Origin: Sphingomonas bacterium
GTDB lineage: Bacteria; Pseudomonadota; Alphaproteobacteria; Sphingomonadales; Sphingomonadaceae
Reading direction: 5' to 3'
DNA length: 64,000 nt
NCBI RefSeq assembly: GCF_903642285.1
Contig: NZ_CAHJWJ010000006.1
Span: 1-64,000 of the forward strand
Positions within the stretch are counted from its first letter, which is position 1, and each line of letters starts with the position of its first letter. The notes beneath the pieces were generated by a model that made no database searches, was not told the origin of the DNA, and saw only the letters and a program-made list of their open reading frames with translations. Shown here piece after piece: positions 43,638 through 53,998 of this stretch. The position numbers and the translations under genes are program-made.

Positions 43638-46593
43638 GCCGCGCTCGCCGCGTATCTATACGATCCCTGCGCACCGGTCGTTCGCGGATGCGCTCGTCGC
43701 CGGGTTGATGCGCGGGATCGATCGCGCCGATCCGACCGCGCTTGCCCGCGGCCTGATCCTGCTGCCCAACAATCGCGGCGTTCGTGCAGTGACCGATGCG
43801 TTCGTGCGCGCAAGCGGTGGGGCGCTGCTGTTGCCGCGGCTGGTGGCGCTTGGCGATCCGGATCTCGGCGAGGCGGTCGGGGTCGCGCTCGACCCCGTCG
43901 ATGCACCGTCGCCCCCATTGCCCGCCGTCGCGCCGTTTAGGCGCCGGATGATCCTGGCGCGGCTGATCGCGGAGGAGCGTGCGCGCACGGGCCGTTCCGT
44001 CGATGCGGGCGAGGCGGTGCGGCTGGCGGGCGAATTGGCGCGGACGCTGGACCAGTTGCTGGTCGAGGATGTCCCGCCGGCCCGGCTGCGCGATATCGAA
44101 CTCGGCCCCGAACTGGCGGTGCACTGGGAGCGTTCGCTCGATCTGTTCCGCGTGGTCCTCGATCGCTGGCCGGCCGAGCTGGCAGCGCTCGGACGGATAG
44201 ACGCGGCCGCGCGGCGGGGTGCCTTGCTCGACCGGCTGGCGGAGCGTTGGCGTGCCGATCCGCCGCAGACGTTCGTGTGTGCCGCTGCGATCACCGACAC
44301 CGCGCCCGCGGTCGCGCGGCTGCTGCGTTGCGTCGCGCGACTGCCGCGGGGGCAGGTGGTATTCGCCGGGCTGGATACGGCGATGCCCGACACGGAGTGG
44401 GATGCACTCGGTCCGCATACGCCCGACCCGGTCACCGGCCGGCGGCGGCGGTCGATCGAGACGCATCCGCAATATCAGGGCAAGCTGCTGCTCGACCGGA
44501 TCGGCGTCGCGCGCACCGAAGTGCGGGGCTGGCGCGGCGCCTCGGACGGTCCCGACGCACCGCCGGCGCGCGCGCGCGCGATCGCCAATGCGCTGGCACC
44601 GGCCGAATTCACCGCCAGATGGACCGACCTGCGCGCCGAGGATCGGCGGTTGGCGGGGGTATCGGTCGCCGAGTTCGCAACGCCGGCGGACGAAGCGCAA
44701 GGGATCGCGCTGGCGCTTCGCGAGGCGCTGGAGGTGCCGGGGCGGACCGCGGCGCTGGTCACGCCCGATCGCGGATTGGCGAACCGGGTCGCCGCGCATC
44801 TGGGCCGCTGGGGCATCGCGATCGACGATTCCGCCGGGCGGCCGCTCGCATTGCTGCCGCCGGGGACGCTGCTGCTCGACATCGCCGAAGCGGCAGCGCA
44901 GCGGTTCGCGCCGCTCGCGCTGCTCGCCTTGCTCAAGCATCCGCTGGTGACCGGCGGGGGTGAGCGGCTGGCGTGGCTCGACGGGGTACGCTGGCTCGAC
45001 CGGGCGCTGCGCGGACCGCGACCATCGCCGGGACTCGCGGGCGTAAGCGCGCATCTGGAGGACGCACGCGCGCCGGAGGCGCTGCGCGACTGGTGGCGCA
45101 CCGCTGCCGCGCTGCTCGTGCCGGTCGAGGCGATGGCGGCAACCGGCCCGCAACCGCTCGCGCCGATGATCGCGGTCCTTCGCGAAACCGCGGATGCCTT
45201 GTGCGGCGATGCGATCTGGTCGGGCGTCGCCGGGCGCGAGGCTTCGGCATTCCTTGCCGATCTGGAGGCGGAGGCACCGGCGGGACCGTACTCGGCCGAA
45301 CCGGAAGGATTGGCACCGCTGCTGCGGACGCTGCTCGACGAGACCGCGGTCCGTGTGCAGCGCGGCGGGCCGCCGCGGCTCGCGATCTACGGGCTGATCG
45401 AGGCGCGGTTGCAGGCAGCCGACCTGGTGGTGCTTGGTGGCCTGAACGAGGGGACCTGGCCGAACGCACCCGCGCCCGATCCGTGGCTCGCGCCGCGTAT
45501 TCGCGACGTGCTCGGCCTGCCGGGGCTGGAGCGGCGGATCGGCGCGGCGGCGCATGATTTCGCGCAAGGGCTGGGGGCACCGCAGGTCATGGTCACGCGC
45601 GCGCGGCGGAGCGGGACGTCGCCGGCGATCGCGTCGCGCTTCTGGCTGCGGCTGGCGGCGATGGCCGGCGACCGGTTCGAGCGGGCGACGATGATCGAGG
45701 GCTGGACGCGGACGCTGGATGATCCACCCGGGCACGCGCCGGCGGATCGCCCCGCGCCGGTGCCGCCGGCCGCGTCGCGCCCGACCGCCATATCGGTGAC
45801 CGAGGTCGATCGGCTGAAGGCCGACCCCTATGCCTTCTACGCGCGTCGGGTGCTGCGGCTGATGCCGCTCGACCCGGTCGATGCCGACCCGAGCGCGGCG
45901 TGGCGGGGCGTCGCGGTCCACGACATTCTCGAGCAATGGTGGGCGAAGGATGCCTGCGCGGTGGACAAGCTCGCCGACCGCGCGCGCGCGATGCTGGCGG
46001 ACGAGCGGACTCACCCGATGATGCGCGCACTGTGGCAGCCGCGACTGATGGAGGCGATCGACTGGATCGCGGCCCGACTGACGCAGGACGCGCAGGACGG
46101 CCGCAGCGTCTTGTCGGCGGAAGGGAAGGGGAAGATCGAGATCGCCGGGGTGACCTTGTCGGGCCGTTACGACCGGATCGACCGGCTTGCCGACGGCGGC
46201 ATCGGCATCGTCGACTACAAGACCGGCAAGCCGCCCTCCGCCACCGCGGTGCGCGCCGGGTTCAGTCTGCAATTGGGACTGCTCGGCCTGATCGCGGAGC
46301 GCGGCGGGTTCCCCGGGATCGCCGGCACCGCAGCGGCGTATGAATATTGGTCGCTGGCCAAGAAGAAGGAGGCGTTCGGCTATGTCGACAGCCCGGTCGA
46401 CCCGACCGGCGCGCGGGACAAGATCCGGACCGCGGATTTCGCAGGGATCGCCGCGGCGAATTTCGTCGCAGCGGTGGGGAAATGGCTGACCGGCAGCGAG
46501 CCCTTCACCGCCAAGCTGGTACCGGAATATGCGCCCTATGCCGAATATGACCAGCTGATGCGCCGCGACGAATGGTACGGTCGTGAGCGCTGA
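43630..46593 (+). CDS. addB: AddB subunit of the AddAB helicase-nuclease
   Basis: A 987-residue subunit of the alphaproteobacterial counterpart of RecBCD, which processes double-strand ends for recombination. The degenerate helicase core includes LPNNRGVRAVTDAFVR near the N-terminus and VLGGLNEGTWPN. The C-terminal RecB-type nuclease carries ISVTEVDRLKADPYAFYARR and GIVDYKTGKPP (the Asp and Lys of the active site). I see no Fe-S cysteine set like that of Bacillus AddB. ATG 43630 is inside murU, eight bases before its end; the frame is open upstream only because of overlap with murU. Confidence 0.92.
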   Translation: MAEPRSPRIYTIPAHRSFADALVAGLMRGIDRADPTALARGLILLPNNRGVRAVTDAFVRASGGALLLPRLVALGDPDLGEAVGVALDPVDAPSPPLPAVAPFRRRMILARLIAEERARTGRSVDAGEAVRLAGELARTLDQLLVEDVPPARLRDIELGPELAVHWERSLDLFRVVLDRWPAELAALGRIDAAARRGALLDRLAERWRADPPQTFVCAAAITDTAPAVARLLRCVARLPRGQVVFAGLDTAMPDTEWDALGPHTPDPVTGRRRRSIETHPQYQGKLLLDRIGVARTEVRGWRGASDGPDAPPARARAIANALAPAEFTARWTDLRAEDRRLAGVSVAEFATPADEAQGIALALREALEVPGRTAALVTPDRGLANRVAAHLGRWGIAIDDSAGRPLALLPPGTLLLDIAEAAAQRFAPLALLALLKHPLVTGGGERLAWLDGVRWLDRALRGPRPSPGLAGVSAHLEDARAPEALRDWWRTAAALLVPVEAMAATGPQPLAPMIAVLRETADALCGDAIWSGVAGREASAFLADLEAEAPAGPYSAEPEGLAPLLRTLLDETAVRVQRGGPPRLAIYGLIEARLQAADLVVLGGLNEGTWPNAPAPDPWLAPRIRDVLGLPGLERRIGAAAHDFAQGLGAPQVMVTRARRSGTSPAIASRFWLRLAAMAGDRFERATMIEGWTRTLDDPPGHAPADRPAPVPPAASRPTAISVTEVDRLKADPYAFYARRVLRLMPLDPVDADPSAAWRGVAVHDILEQWWAKDACAVDKLADRARAMLADERTHPMMRALWQPRLMEAIDWIAARLTQDAQDGRSVLSAEGKGKIEIAGVTLSGRYDRIDRLADGGIGIVDYKTGKPPSATAVRAGFSLQLGLLGLIAERGGFPGIAGTAAAYEYWSLAKKKEAFGYVDSPVDPTGARDKIRTADFAGIAAANFVAAVGKWLTGSEPFTAKLVPEYAPYAEYDQLMRRDEWYGRER

Positions 46594-49500
46594 TCCGCAT
46601 CGCCCGCTGCCGCCGCTGAAGGGGGGGCAGGCCGCGGCCAGCGATCCGGGCACCCATGTCTGGCTGTCCGCTTCGGCCGGAACCGGCAAGACGCAGGTGC
46701 TGGCGGCGCGGGTGTTCCGCCTGCTGCTGAAAGGGACCGATCCGGCGGCGATCCTGTGCCTGACCTTCACCAAGGCGGGTGCAGCGGAGATGACCCAGCG
46801 GATCGCCGGGCGACTTGCGGCGTGGGTGCGGATGCCCGGGCCGATGCTCGCGCGCGACCTGGACGCGCTGGGCGAACGCCCGACCGCCGAGCTTCAGGCC
46901 CGCGCGCGGACGCTCTTCGCCAAGGTCCTCGATGCGCGTGGCGGCGGGGTACGTATCCAGACGATCCACGGTTTCTGCCAGGGGATGCTCGCGGCATTTC
47001 CGCTCGAGGCGGGGATCGTCCCCGGCTTCCGCCCGCTGGAACCGCGCGAGGAGGCGCTGCTGGCGCGCGAGACGCTTGCCGGCATGCTGGCGGATGCGGA
47101 GCGGGAAGGTCGCGCAGGGCCGGTCGAGACGATCGGGCGACTGAGCGTCCGGCTGGGCGAGGGCGGCGCGGAAAGTTTCCTGCTCGACTGCGCGCGGGCC
47201 GGTCCTGCGCTCGAGGCCTTGCCAAGCGGTATCCGGCCATGGCTGCGCGGTGCGCTGGAATTGCCCTCGGGCGATATCGACGAGGCGATGGCGGCGGGCT
47301 GCGACGACGATTCGATCGATGCCGAGACGCTGCACGTCGTGGCCGGGCTGAACCGCGACTGGGGGACGAAGCATGGGCTCGCCCGGGCCGATACGGTCGC
47401 CGCCTGGCTCGCACGCAGCCCGGCCGACCGGGTGGCGACGCTTGCCGACCTGCATCTCGTATGGGCGCGGGCCGATGGCGGCCTGCGGTCCTTCGCCAAG
47501 GGGCAGGCACCGGTCCATATCGACTATGCCGACATGGCGACCGCGATGCACGGGCATTGCGCGGCACTGCTGTCGCTCGCGATCCGTGCCGCTTATGCCG
47601 ACCTTCTCGCCGACGCGCTGATCGTCGGGCGCGATTATGCGCGCGCCTATGCCGCGGCGAAGCGCCGATCCGGGACGGTCGATTTCGACGATCTGATCGC
47701 GACCACCGTCGCGTTGCTCGCGCAGCCGGGGATCGGCGAATGGGTGCGCTTCAAGCTCGATCAGGCGACCGAGCATGTCCTGATCGACGAGGCGCAGGAT
47801 ACGAACCTCAACCAGTGGCGGATCGTGCAGGCGCTGTCGGAGGAATTCTTCGTCGGCCGCGGCATCTACGCGCCGTCGACACGGACGCTGTTCACGGTCG
47901 GCGACTATAAGCAGGCGATCTACGGGTTTCAGGGGACGGACCCGATCAATTTCGCCTGGGCGGAGCGGCGTTTCGCCGGGCAGGCGGCGCTTGCGCTCGG
48001 CGATGACGACACGCCGCCCGAGGATCGCGGGCTGCCGTTCCAGCAGCTCGTCCTTACGCATTCGTTTCGCTCCACCCGCGCGGTCCTCGAATTCGTCGAT
48101 GCCGCGATCGATGCGATCCCCGCGCCGGGATTGGGCGAGATCGCCGTCATCGACGCGCATGCCAGCGAAGTGCCTGGCCCGGGGACGGTGACGCTCTGGC
48201 CTCCCGTCGTGGTCGGCGGAAGTGACGGCGACGAGGAGGACTGGATCGACGACGCGGTGCGCAAGCTTGCGATCGATATCGCCCGCGCGATCAAGCGATG
48301 GCTTGACGACGGGCTGATGCTGGAAAGCAAGGGGCGGCGGCTGCGGCCCGAGGATATCATGATTCTCGTCAAGCGGCGCGGCGACCTGGCTTCGCTCGTC
48401 GTCGCAAGGTTATATGCGGAAGGCGTGCCGGTCGCAGGCGTCGACCGGTTGCGGCTCAACGCGCCGCTGGCGGTGCAGGATCTGCTCGCCGCGATCCGGT
48501 TCGTGCTTCAGCCGGAGGACGATCTCAGCCTGGCGAGTTTGCTCGTATCGCCGTTGATCGGCTGGACGCAGGAGGAACTGATGGCGGCGGCGCCCCGCGC
48601 CGGGGGCAGCCTGTGGCGGCACCTGCGCGATACGCAGAGCGACGACCGGCTCGCGCCGCTGCGGGCGATGCTGGCGCGGGCGGATGTGACCACGCCGTAC
48701 CGGTTCCTCGAGGATATCCTGTCCGGCGCGCTCGACGGGCGGCGCAAGCTCGTTCACCGGCTTGGCGCGGAGGCGCGCGATCCGATCGAGGAATTGCTGG
48801 CCGCCGCGCTCGATTTCGAGGTCGCGACCACGCCGTCGCTGCAACGCTTCCTCGACTGGTTCGACCGCGGCGATGTCGACATCGTCCGCGATCCGTCGCA
48901 GCCGCTCGATGCGGTGCGGGTGATGACCGCGCACGGCGCGAAGGGATTGCAGGCACCGTTGGTCATCCTGGCGGACGCGACCGTCGATCCCGCCAAATCG
49001 CCGCGATCGGTCCTGCGCTGGACGCCCGACGGGATGGACGCCCCGATCCCCGTGTTCCGGCCGCGCGCGTCGGAGCGGGGCGGTCCGCTGGACGACGCCA
49101 TGACGGCAGCCGAAGCGCGCGACCTCGCGGAGCATTGGCGGCTGTTCTACGTCGCGTCGACACGCGCGGAGGAGCGGTTGGTCATCGCCGGGTCGCTCGG
49201 GCCGAGAGCGGGAGGGTTACCGCCGGTGTCGAGCTGGTACGCCGCCGCGGATCGCGCGCTGACCGCATTGGGCGTGACGGGCGAGGGGGAGCGGGTGTTC
49301 GTCGGCCGGACGCCGCAACCGCCGGTCCGGATCGACGACCGGCGGGCCACGGCCCCGGATGCGCGCGCGATGCTTCCCGAATGGGTCCGGCGTGCACCGC
49401 CCGCCGACCCGCGCCCCTCGCGACCGCTGACGCCATCGTCGCTCGGGGAGGACGCGACGTCGGATCCGCCGCCGACCGTCGCGATGCAGGCTGCGGCCGA

Positions 49501-50026
49501 GCGCGGCCGGCTGGTCCACGCGCTGTTCGAACGCCTGCCTCCGGTCGCGCCCGATGCGCGCCGCGCCGCCGCCGATCGTTGGCTGCAGGAGGCGGGAGGG
49601 GTCGCCGATCGCGGCACGCGCGCAGCGATCGTCGACGGGGTGCTGTCGGTGATCGAGGACGCACGCTTCGCCGCGATGTTCGCGCCGGATGCGCTTGCCG
49701 AGGTGCCGATCGCGGCGACCTTGCCGGATGGAACCGTCGTGTCGGGGACGGTCGACCGGCTGCTCGTCGCGCCCGACCTGGTGCACGTCGTCGATTTCAA
49801 GACCGGGCGGCGGGTTCCGGCGGGGCTGGCCGACGTGCCCGAATTCCATGTGCGGCAGATGGCGGCCTATGTCGCGGCGCTGGAAGTGATCTTCCCGGGG
49901 CGGCGGGTCGAGGCGACGTTGGTCTACACCGCGGGGCCGATGCCGATCCCGTTGCCGCCCGATCTGCTGGCCGCGAACAAGCCCGCCTTGCGCGCGACCG
50001 AGCAAAGCTTGGCCGATGGCGCTTGA
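46583..50026 (+). CDS. addA: AddA helicase-nuclease subunit
   Basis: A 1147-residue UvrD/Rep-type helicase with C-terminal nuclease. Walker A is [16 protein letters not shown] (about 29-44). Other helicase motifs are [65 protein letters not shown] and [13 protein letters not shown], in the usual order. The nuclease ends with [13 protein letters not shown] 46583 overlaps addB by 11 bases, so the two are coupled. Confidence 0.95.
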   Translation: MSADPHRPLPPLKGGQAAASDPGTHVWLSASAGTGKTQVLAARVFRLLLKGTDPAAILCLTFTKAGAAEMTQRIAGRLAAWVRMPGPMLARDLDALGERPTAELQARARTLFAKVLDARGGGVRIQTIHGFCQGMLAAFPLEAGIVPGFRPLEPREEALLARETLAGMLADAEREGRAGPVETIGRLSVRLGEGGAESFLLDCARAGPALEALPSGIRPWLRGALELPSGDIDEAMAAGCDDDSIDAETLHVVAGLNRDWGTKHGLARADTVAAWLARSPADRVATLADLHLVWARADGGLRSFAKGQAPVHIDYADMATAMHGHCAALLSLAIRAAYADLLADALIVGRDYARAYAAAKRRSGTVDFDDLIATTVALLAQPGIGEWVRFKLDQATEHVLIDEAQDTNLNQWRIVQALSEEFFVGRGIYAPSTRTLFTVGDYKQAIYGFQGTDPINFAWAERRFAGQAALALGDDDTPPEDRGLPFQQLVLTHSFRSTRAVLEFVDAAIDAIPAPGLGEIAVIDAHASEVPGPGTVTLWPPVVVGGSDGDEEDWIDDAVRKLAIDIARAIKRWLDDGLMLESKGRRLRPEDIMILVKRRGDLASLVVARLYAEGVPVAGVDRLRLNAPLAVQDLLAAIRFVLQPEDDLSLASLLVSPLIGWTQEELMAAAPRAGGSLWRHLRDTQSDDRLAPLRAMLARADVTTPYRFLEDILSGALDGRRKLVHRLGAEARDPIEELLAAALDFEVATTPSLQRFLDWFDRGDVDIVRDPSQPLDAVRVMTAHGAKGLQAPLVILADATVDPAKSPRSVLRWTPDGMDAPIPVFRPRASERGGPLDDAMTAAEARDLAEHWRLFYVASTRAEERLVIAGSLGPRAGGLPPVSSWYAAADRALTALGVTGEGERVFVGRTPQPPVRIDDRRATAPDARAMLPEWVRRAPPADPRPSRPLTPSSLGEDATSDPPPTVAMQAAAERGRLVHALFERLPPVAPDARRAAADRWLQEAGGVADRGTRAAIVDGVLSVIEDARFAAMFAPDALAEVPIAATLPDGTVVSGTVDRLLVAPDLVHVVDFKTGRRVPAGLADVPEFHVRQMAAYVAALEVIFPGRRVEATLVYTAGPMPIPLPPDLLAANKPALRATEQSLADGA

Positions 50027-50076
50027 GGGCGGCGGTCGCACCCCCTAGATTGATTGGCGACAAGGAGAATTTCATC

Positions 50077-50400
50077 ATGGCCACCAAGCAGATCACCGAC
50101 GCCAGCTTCGACGCCGACGTCCTGAAGGCCGATGGCCCGGTGCTCGTCGATTTCTGGGCCGAATGGTGCGGGCCGTGCAAGATGATCGGGCCGAGCCTGG
50201 AGGAAATTTCCGAAGAACTCGGCGAACGGGTGACGATCACGAAGCTGAACATCGACGAAAACCCAGATGCTCCGGGCAAATACGGCGTACGCGGCATTCC
50301 GACGATGATCCTGTTCAAGGACGGCGCACCCGCTGCGACGAAGGTCGGCGCGGAGCCCAAGGGGCGGATCAAGGCGTGGCTGGAAGGCGAGCTGGCGTAG
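50077..50400 (+). CDS. trxA: Thioredoxin
   Basis: A 107-residue cytoplasmic thioredoxin with active site WCGPC inside [15 protein letters not shown] and the cis-Pro loop [14 protein letters not shown] lies nine bases before ATG. It is 50 bases downstream of addA and probably has its own promoter in that gap. Confidence 0.97.
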   Translation: MATKQITDASFDADVLKADGPVLVDFWAEWCGPCKMIGPSLEEISEELGERVTITKLNIDENPDAPGKYGVRGIPTMILFKDGAPAATKVGAEPKGRIKAWLEGELA

Positions 50401-50455
50401 GTGAGGCGGGCGGCCTGCGGGCCGACCGCTCCGCGGCGCAGCGGGCCGGCGCCAT

Positions 50456-51598
50456 TCAATCCGTCGGCAACGCGAATGGCGCTCCCGCAAGCTTCGATCG
50501 CGGTTTGAAGGCGATCGTGCCGTGTTCCGGGTCGTACAGCACGGAATAGGACAGGTAGGGAAGCACGCCCGTCAGGATGAACGGCTGGTGGGCACCGGGA
50601 CGGTTCTCGAAGACAAGCGTCGTTGTCTGATCCATGCCGATCGTCGCCTGCTCTGCGGTGTGGACATGCCCGGCCGCGTCCGCGAAGAACAGCGTGATCG
50701 GCGTCCCGCCGGGCCATGGCCCGGCGGGTGTGTTGGCGCTGACGATCCGCAGCCCCGGATCGCCGATGTCGAGCACCACCGCGCCGCAAGTCTTCTCCCG
50801 GCTGGTTCCGTTTACGAGGCAGCCGCGCACGGCATCGTGGAGCGAGCCTCGCGCCGCTGCGAAGCTGTCGACGATCTCGACGGGCGCGTAGCCCGCCGTC
50901 TCGGCTTCGGTGGGATTGAGGACGAGGCGGCCGGGGCCGGGTTCGCCCGGGCGCGGCAGGTCGATAATCCAGCGATGCGCGCCGAGGCCGCGCAGCGGGT
51001 TTGCGACGTCCGCAGCGGCACCCATGTTGATGCCGAGTATGGCCGCGAAGCCCTCATCCGGCTTGTCGCCACCCATGATGCGGTAGCGGGCGAACGAGAC
51101 CGCGGCGGCGGTGCAATCTGCCTTGCCGCGGACGCACGACACGGCCCGGACCAGTTGCAGCGTGGCGTTTCCGCGCAGCGCACCGACCGCGACGGACGCC
51201 TCGGCAACGTTGCCGTCCAGCCGCACGCCACCGCCGTATTCCATATAGTCCGTTGCGGGTGTGGGCCGAACGTCTTCCTGTGCAAGCCCGGTCGGCAAGA
51301 CGCGAAGGCCCGTCGACCCGGTGTCCAGCCCCGCCTCGACGCGCGTCGTCCCGATCACGATTGACACACCGTAACGGCGCGTGCCGTCGCCCAGCACCAC
51401 CTCCCGGATCGGCACCTCGGCCCTTTGGCCGGTCGTTGCCCGCGGCATCGCCGGGGTCGCCGCCGGCGAGCCGATCGAGGCGAGGATGATCGCGGACGCC
51501 CTCGCCGCGCGGCGCACGGGCTTGGATGGCCGAAACCCGCTCCGGAAGGGGGCACTCCTACGCGGGCTTCCAGTCTGATGGGATCCGACGTACCACAT
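50456..51598 (-). CDS. Exported pepsin-like protein of the DUF3443 type
   Basis: A 380-residue protein with an N-terminal hydrophobic, Ala-rich segment (about 30-50) that looks like a signal peptide after an Arg-rich lead. Residues 91-100 read LDTGSTGLRV, the D-T-G-S of pepsin-like aspartic proteases. Residues 276-285 repeat the idea as LDIGDPGLRI, where a second lobe would place its aspartate. Between them GFAAILGINMG resembles the ILGLG motif of pepsin folds, and paired Cys suggest disulfides. DTGS plus an Asp277 pair would allow catalysis, but the second motif lacks the usual Ser/Thr. Start Met at 51598 is tentative; the open frame continues to 51664. Protease activity is inference. Confidence 0.6.
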   Translation of the reverse strand: MWYVGSHQTGSPRRSAPFRSGFRPSKPVRRAARASAIILASIGSPAATPAMPRATTGQRAEVPIREVVLGDGTRRYGVSIVIGTTRVEAGLDTGSTGLRVLPTGLAQEDVRPTPATDYMEYGGGVRLDGNVAEASVAVGALRGNATLQLVRAVSCVRGKADCTAAAVSFARYRIMGGDKPDEGFAAILGINMGAAADVANPLRGLGAHRWIIDLPRPGEPGPGRLVLNPTEAETAGYAPVEIVDSFAAARGSLHDAVRGCLVNGTSREKTCGAVVLDIGDPGLRIVSANTPAGPWPGGTPITLFFADAAGHVHTAEQATIGMDQTTTLVFENRPGAHQPFILTGVLPYLSYSVLYDPEHGTIAFKPRSKLAGAPFALPTD

Positions 51599-51660
51599 CG
51601 GCGGGTCACTCCTGTCTGCAAGCGGTCCGGACCTGACTCGAGTGAGCGAGCGGCCGCACT

Positions 51661-52881
51661 TCAACTCCGGTAGTCGCCGTTGATGCTGATGTAGCCGTGC
51701 GTCAGGTCGCAGGTCCAGACGGTCGCGCGGCCCTCGCCCAGACCCAGGTCGACACCGACCTCGATCTCACGGTCTCGCAGATGGGCAGTTACCGGTGCCT
51801 CGTCATATCCTTCCACCGCCACGCCATCGCGTGCGACCTGCGTATTGCCGAAGCGGATCGATAGTCTGTCGCGCTCGGCGGGTTCGCCGGCCTTGCCGAC
51901 CGCCATGACGATCCGGCCCCAATTGGCATCCTCTCCCGCGATCGCGGTCTTCACCAGCGGCGAATTGGCGATGGACATCGCGATCCGGTGCGCGCTGCGG
52001 TCGCTTTCCGCGCCGTCGACCGTGATCGCGATAAGCTTCCGCGCGCCCTCGCCGTCGCGCACCACCAGCATGGCGAGTTGGTGGCACAGGTCGGCCAGCG
52101 CCGCGCGGAACGCGTCCGCGCCGATGCTGTCGTCGTCGGCCAGCACCGCGTTCGCCGCTGCGCCCGTCGCGAAGGCGAGCACGGTATCGCTGGTCGACGT
52201 ATCGCCGTCGACCGTGATGCACGAGAAGCTTGGTGCATTCGCGGCGGTCAGCGCGCGCTGCAGGAAATCGGGCGCGACTGCGGCGTCGGTAAAGATGAAG
52301 CCGAGCATCGTCGCCATGTCGGGCGCGATCATGCCCGACCCCTTGACGATCCCGGCCAGCGTTACCGTCCGGTCGCCGATGACCGCGGTCGTTACCGCGC
52401 CCTTGGTAAAGGTATCGGTCGTCCCGATGGTCCCGGCGGCATCTTCCCAGGTACAGGTATCGGCTGCGAACGCGGCGTCGAGCCCGGCCTCCGCCTTGTC
52501 GACCGGCAGCGGCACGCCGATCACCCCGGTCGAGGCGACGAACACGTCCGATGGCTGGCAACCCAGATGCCCCGCGGTCCGCGCCGCGATCGCCTCCACC
52601 GCGGCGCGGCCGCGATTGCCCGTAAAGGCGTTGGAATTGCCGGCATTGACGACGAGCGCGCGCGCCTGTCCGAGGGTCAGCGCACGGCGGCACCATTCGA
52701 CCTCGGGCGAGGGGCATCGGCTGCTGGTCAAGACACCCGCGACGGTCGTGTCGGGAGCTAGCGTAACGAAGGTCAGGTCGCAGCGATCCCACAGCTTGTA
52801 GCGGGCACGCGCGACGCGGAGCGTTACGCCAGCGATCGGCGGCATGTCCGGGAAGGGAATGGCGAGCGGGGAGGGTTCCAT
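51661..52881 (-). CDS. argJ: Glutamate N-acetyltransferase/amino-acid acetyltransferase
   Basis: A 406-residue ArgJ of the arginine pathway, moving the acetyl group from N-acetylornithine to glutamate. It is made as a precursor that cuts itself before the Thr of KGSGMIAPDMATMLGF, giving alpha and beta chains. VVNAGNSNAFTG, VFVASTGVIG and ITVDGDTSTSD are also typical. The motif for self-cleavage is intact. It is transcribed alone, divergent from the antitoxin gene across 74 bases. Confidence 0.95.
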   Translation of the reverse strand: MEPSPLAIPFPDMPPIAGVTLRVARARYKLWDRCDLTFVTLAPDTTVAGVLTSSRCPSPEVEWCRRALTLGQARALVVNAGNSNAFTGNRGRAAVEAIAARTAGHLGCQPSDVFVASTGVIGVPLPVDKAEAGLDAAFAADTCTWEDAAGTIGTTDTFTKGAVTTAVIGDRTVTLAGIVKGSGMIAPDMATMLGFIFTDAAVAPDFLQRALTAANAPSFSCITVDGDTSTSDTVLAFATGAAANAVLADDDSIGADAFRAALADLCHQLAMLVVRDGEGARKLIAITVDGAESDRSAHRIAMSIANSPLVKTAIAGEDANWGRIVMAVGKAGEPAERDRLSIRFGNTQVARDGVAVEGYDEAPVTAHLRDREIEVGVDLGLGEGRATVWTCDLTHGYISINGDYRS

Positions 52882-52955
52882 CGTATCGCCATAGTCAGTG
52901 GTCCGCCGCGCTGCCAGTGCTTGACCGTGTCGAACCCGGCATTTAGCCTGCCGGC

Positions 52956-53246
52956 ATGACGATCCACGTAACCATCAGCGAGGCGGAGAAGCGGCTGGCG
53001 GAACTGGTCGCCGCCGTCGTGCGTGGCGAGGACGTCGTGTTGGGTCAGATAGGCAGCTGGCAGGCGCGGATCGTGCCGATCGACGGGGAAGCCGATAGCG
53101 AGATCGAACGCCGTCGCGCCCTGCGGAAATCGGCATTCGGGATGTGGAAGGAAGAACTGAAGGGTTTCGATTTGGACATTCCGCCTTCGATGACCGACGA
53201 GGAGCTGGAGGAACGGTGGCAGCGTAAATTTGGCCCTGCTGCTTGA
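52956..53246 (+). CDS. Phd/YefM-type antitoxin
   Basis: A 96-residue prevent-host-death-type antitoxin: HVTISEAEKRLAELVAAV (the N-terminal DNA-binding fold), GEDVVLGQ and WQARIVPID, then an acidic C-terminal tail that would wrap the toxin. It overlaps the downstream PIN-domain toxin frame by 17 bases, as in other phd-vapC-like pairs. The antitoxin frame is intact although the toxin is not. Confidence 0.85.
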   Translation: MTIHVTISEAEKRLAELVAAVVRGEDVVLGQIGSWQARIVPIDGEADSEIERRRALRKSAFGMWKEELKGFDLDIPPSMTDEELEERWQRKFGPAA

Positions 53247-53603
53247 TACACAGGTCTTAGTTTGGATCGGTGCCGAAGACCGACGGCTGACGGCACGCGC
53301 ACGTGAAGCAATCGAGGATGTCGCAAATCGCATTTTCGTCAGCGCCGTCGTAGCATTCGAATCTTCCGACCTTCATCAGCGTGGGCGTTTCGGACTATCT
53401 CGGGTATCGAGCAAATCTCGACGCGTATCGAGGCGACTATTCTGCCGCTTCCTTTGGACATCTGGCGTCTCCTTGCCACGATGCCGATGTTGCACCGCGA
53501 CCCCGTCGATCGGATGCTGATCGCGCATGCGATCCATGACAACCTGACGCTCGTCACTGCCGATGCGATGATTCGGCGATATCCCGTACGTAGCCTGTGG
53601 TGA
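53230..53603 (+). pseudogene. PIN-domain (VapC-type) toxin, frameshifted
   Basis: The frame opening at TTG 53230 reads LLLDTQVLVWIG and VSAVVAFESSDLHQRGRF, the N-terminal half of a PIN ribonuclease with its first catalytic Asp. After about 53395 this frame loses all family likeness. The remaining half continues in another frame as ILPLPLDIWRLLATM, LHRDPVDRMLIAHAI and LTLVTADAMIRRYPV to TGA 53601-53603, which holds the later catalytic acidic residues. One small insertion or deletion around 53390-53425 explains it. Without it the protein would be about 124 residues, normal for VapC. Confidence 0.85.
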
Positions 53604-53643
53604 GTGGACGCCGCGCTTACCCTCGCCTAAGTGGCATGCAACG

Positions 53644-53901
53644 ATGAATCTGCTCATCCTCCTATCCGCCCTGCTGTCCGCGCTGACTGGCATCGGGTCG
53701 GCCGTGCGTCGGCCCGAGGTCGCGCAGGCGGTGGCGGCGCGGTCTGTCGCCGTGCAACCCGCACGGGCTGCGGCGGCGCTGATCGCGCAGCGGCCGGTGG
53801 TGCCTTTGCCGAAGCTGGTCGCGTCCGCTGCGATGGAAGCCGCGGTCGCATTCGTTCGCGTCGTCTCGATCGACTTTTGGGCGAACCGTCGGCGCGAATA
53901 G
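53644..53901 (+). CDS. Small exported or membrane protein upstream of secA
   Basis: An 85-residue ORF with a hydrophobic N-terminus ([20 protein letters not shown]) typical of a signal peptide or anchor. An Ala/Val-rich amphipathic middle and the tail [16 protein letters not shown] follow. It lies 97 bases before secA and in the same direction. No recognised domain. Position recalls SecM-type secretion monitors, but no known arrest motif (FxxxxWIxxxxGIRAGP or RAPP/RAGP) is present, so this is only a possibility. Coding is supported by a plausible signal sequence and the lack of an alternative frame. Confidence 0.5.
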   Translation: MNLLILLSALLSALTGIGSAVRRPEVAQAVAARSVAVQPARAAAALIAQRPVVPLPKLVASAAMEAAVAFVRVVSIDFWANRRRE

Positions 53902-53998
53902 CGCGACGTCGATCCGGACCGCGGTCCGCTTTTCTCCCCCTTTTCTCCTACGCGACTGTCCATCCGACAGCCGCGCATCGCAATCTCAGGAAATCCCC

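Noticed and set aside
43441..46773. 1110-codon open frame on the minus strand
   Set aside because: It is antisense to addB, whose frame carries the helicase and nuclease motifs. The antisense translation is Arg/Pro/Gln-rich without any motif, as expected for high-GC shadow frames.
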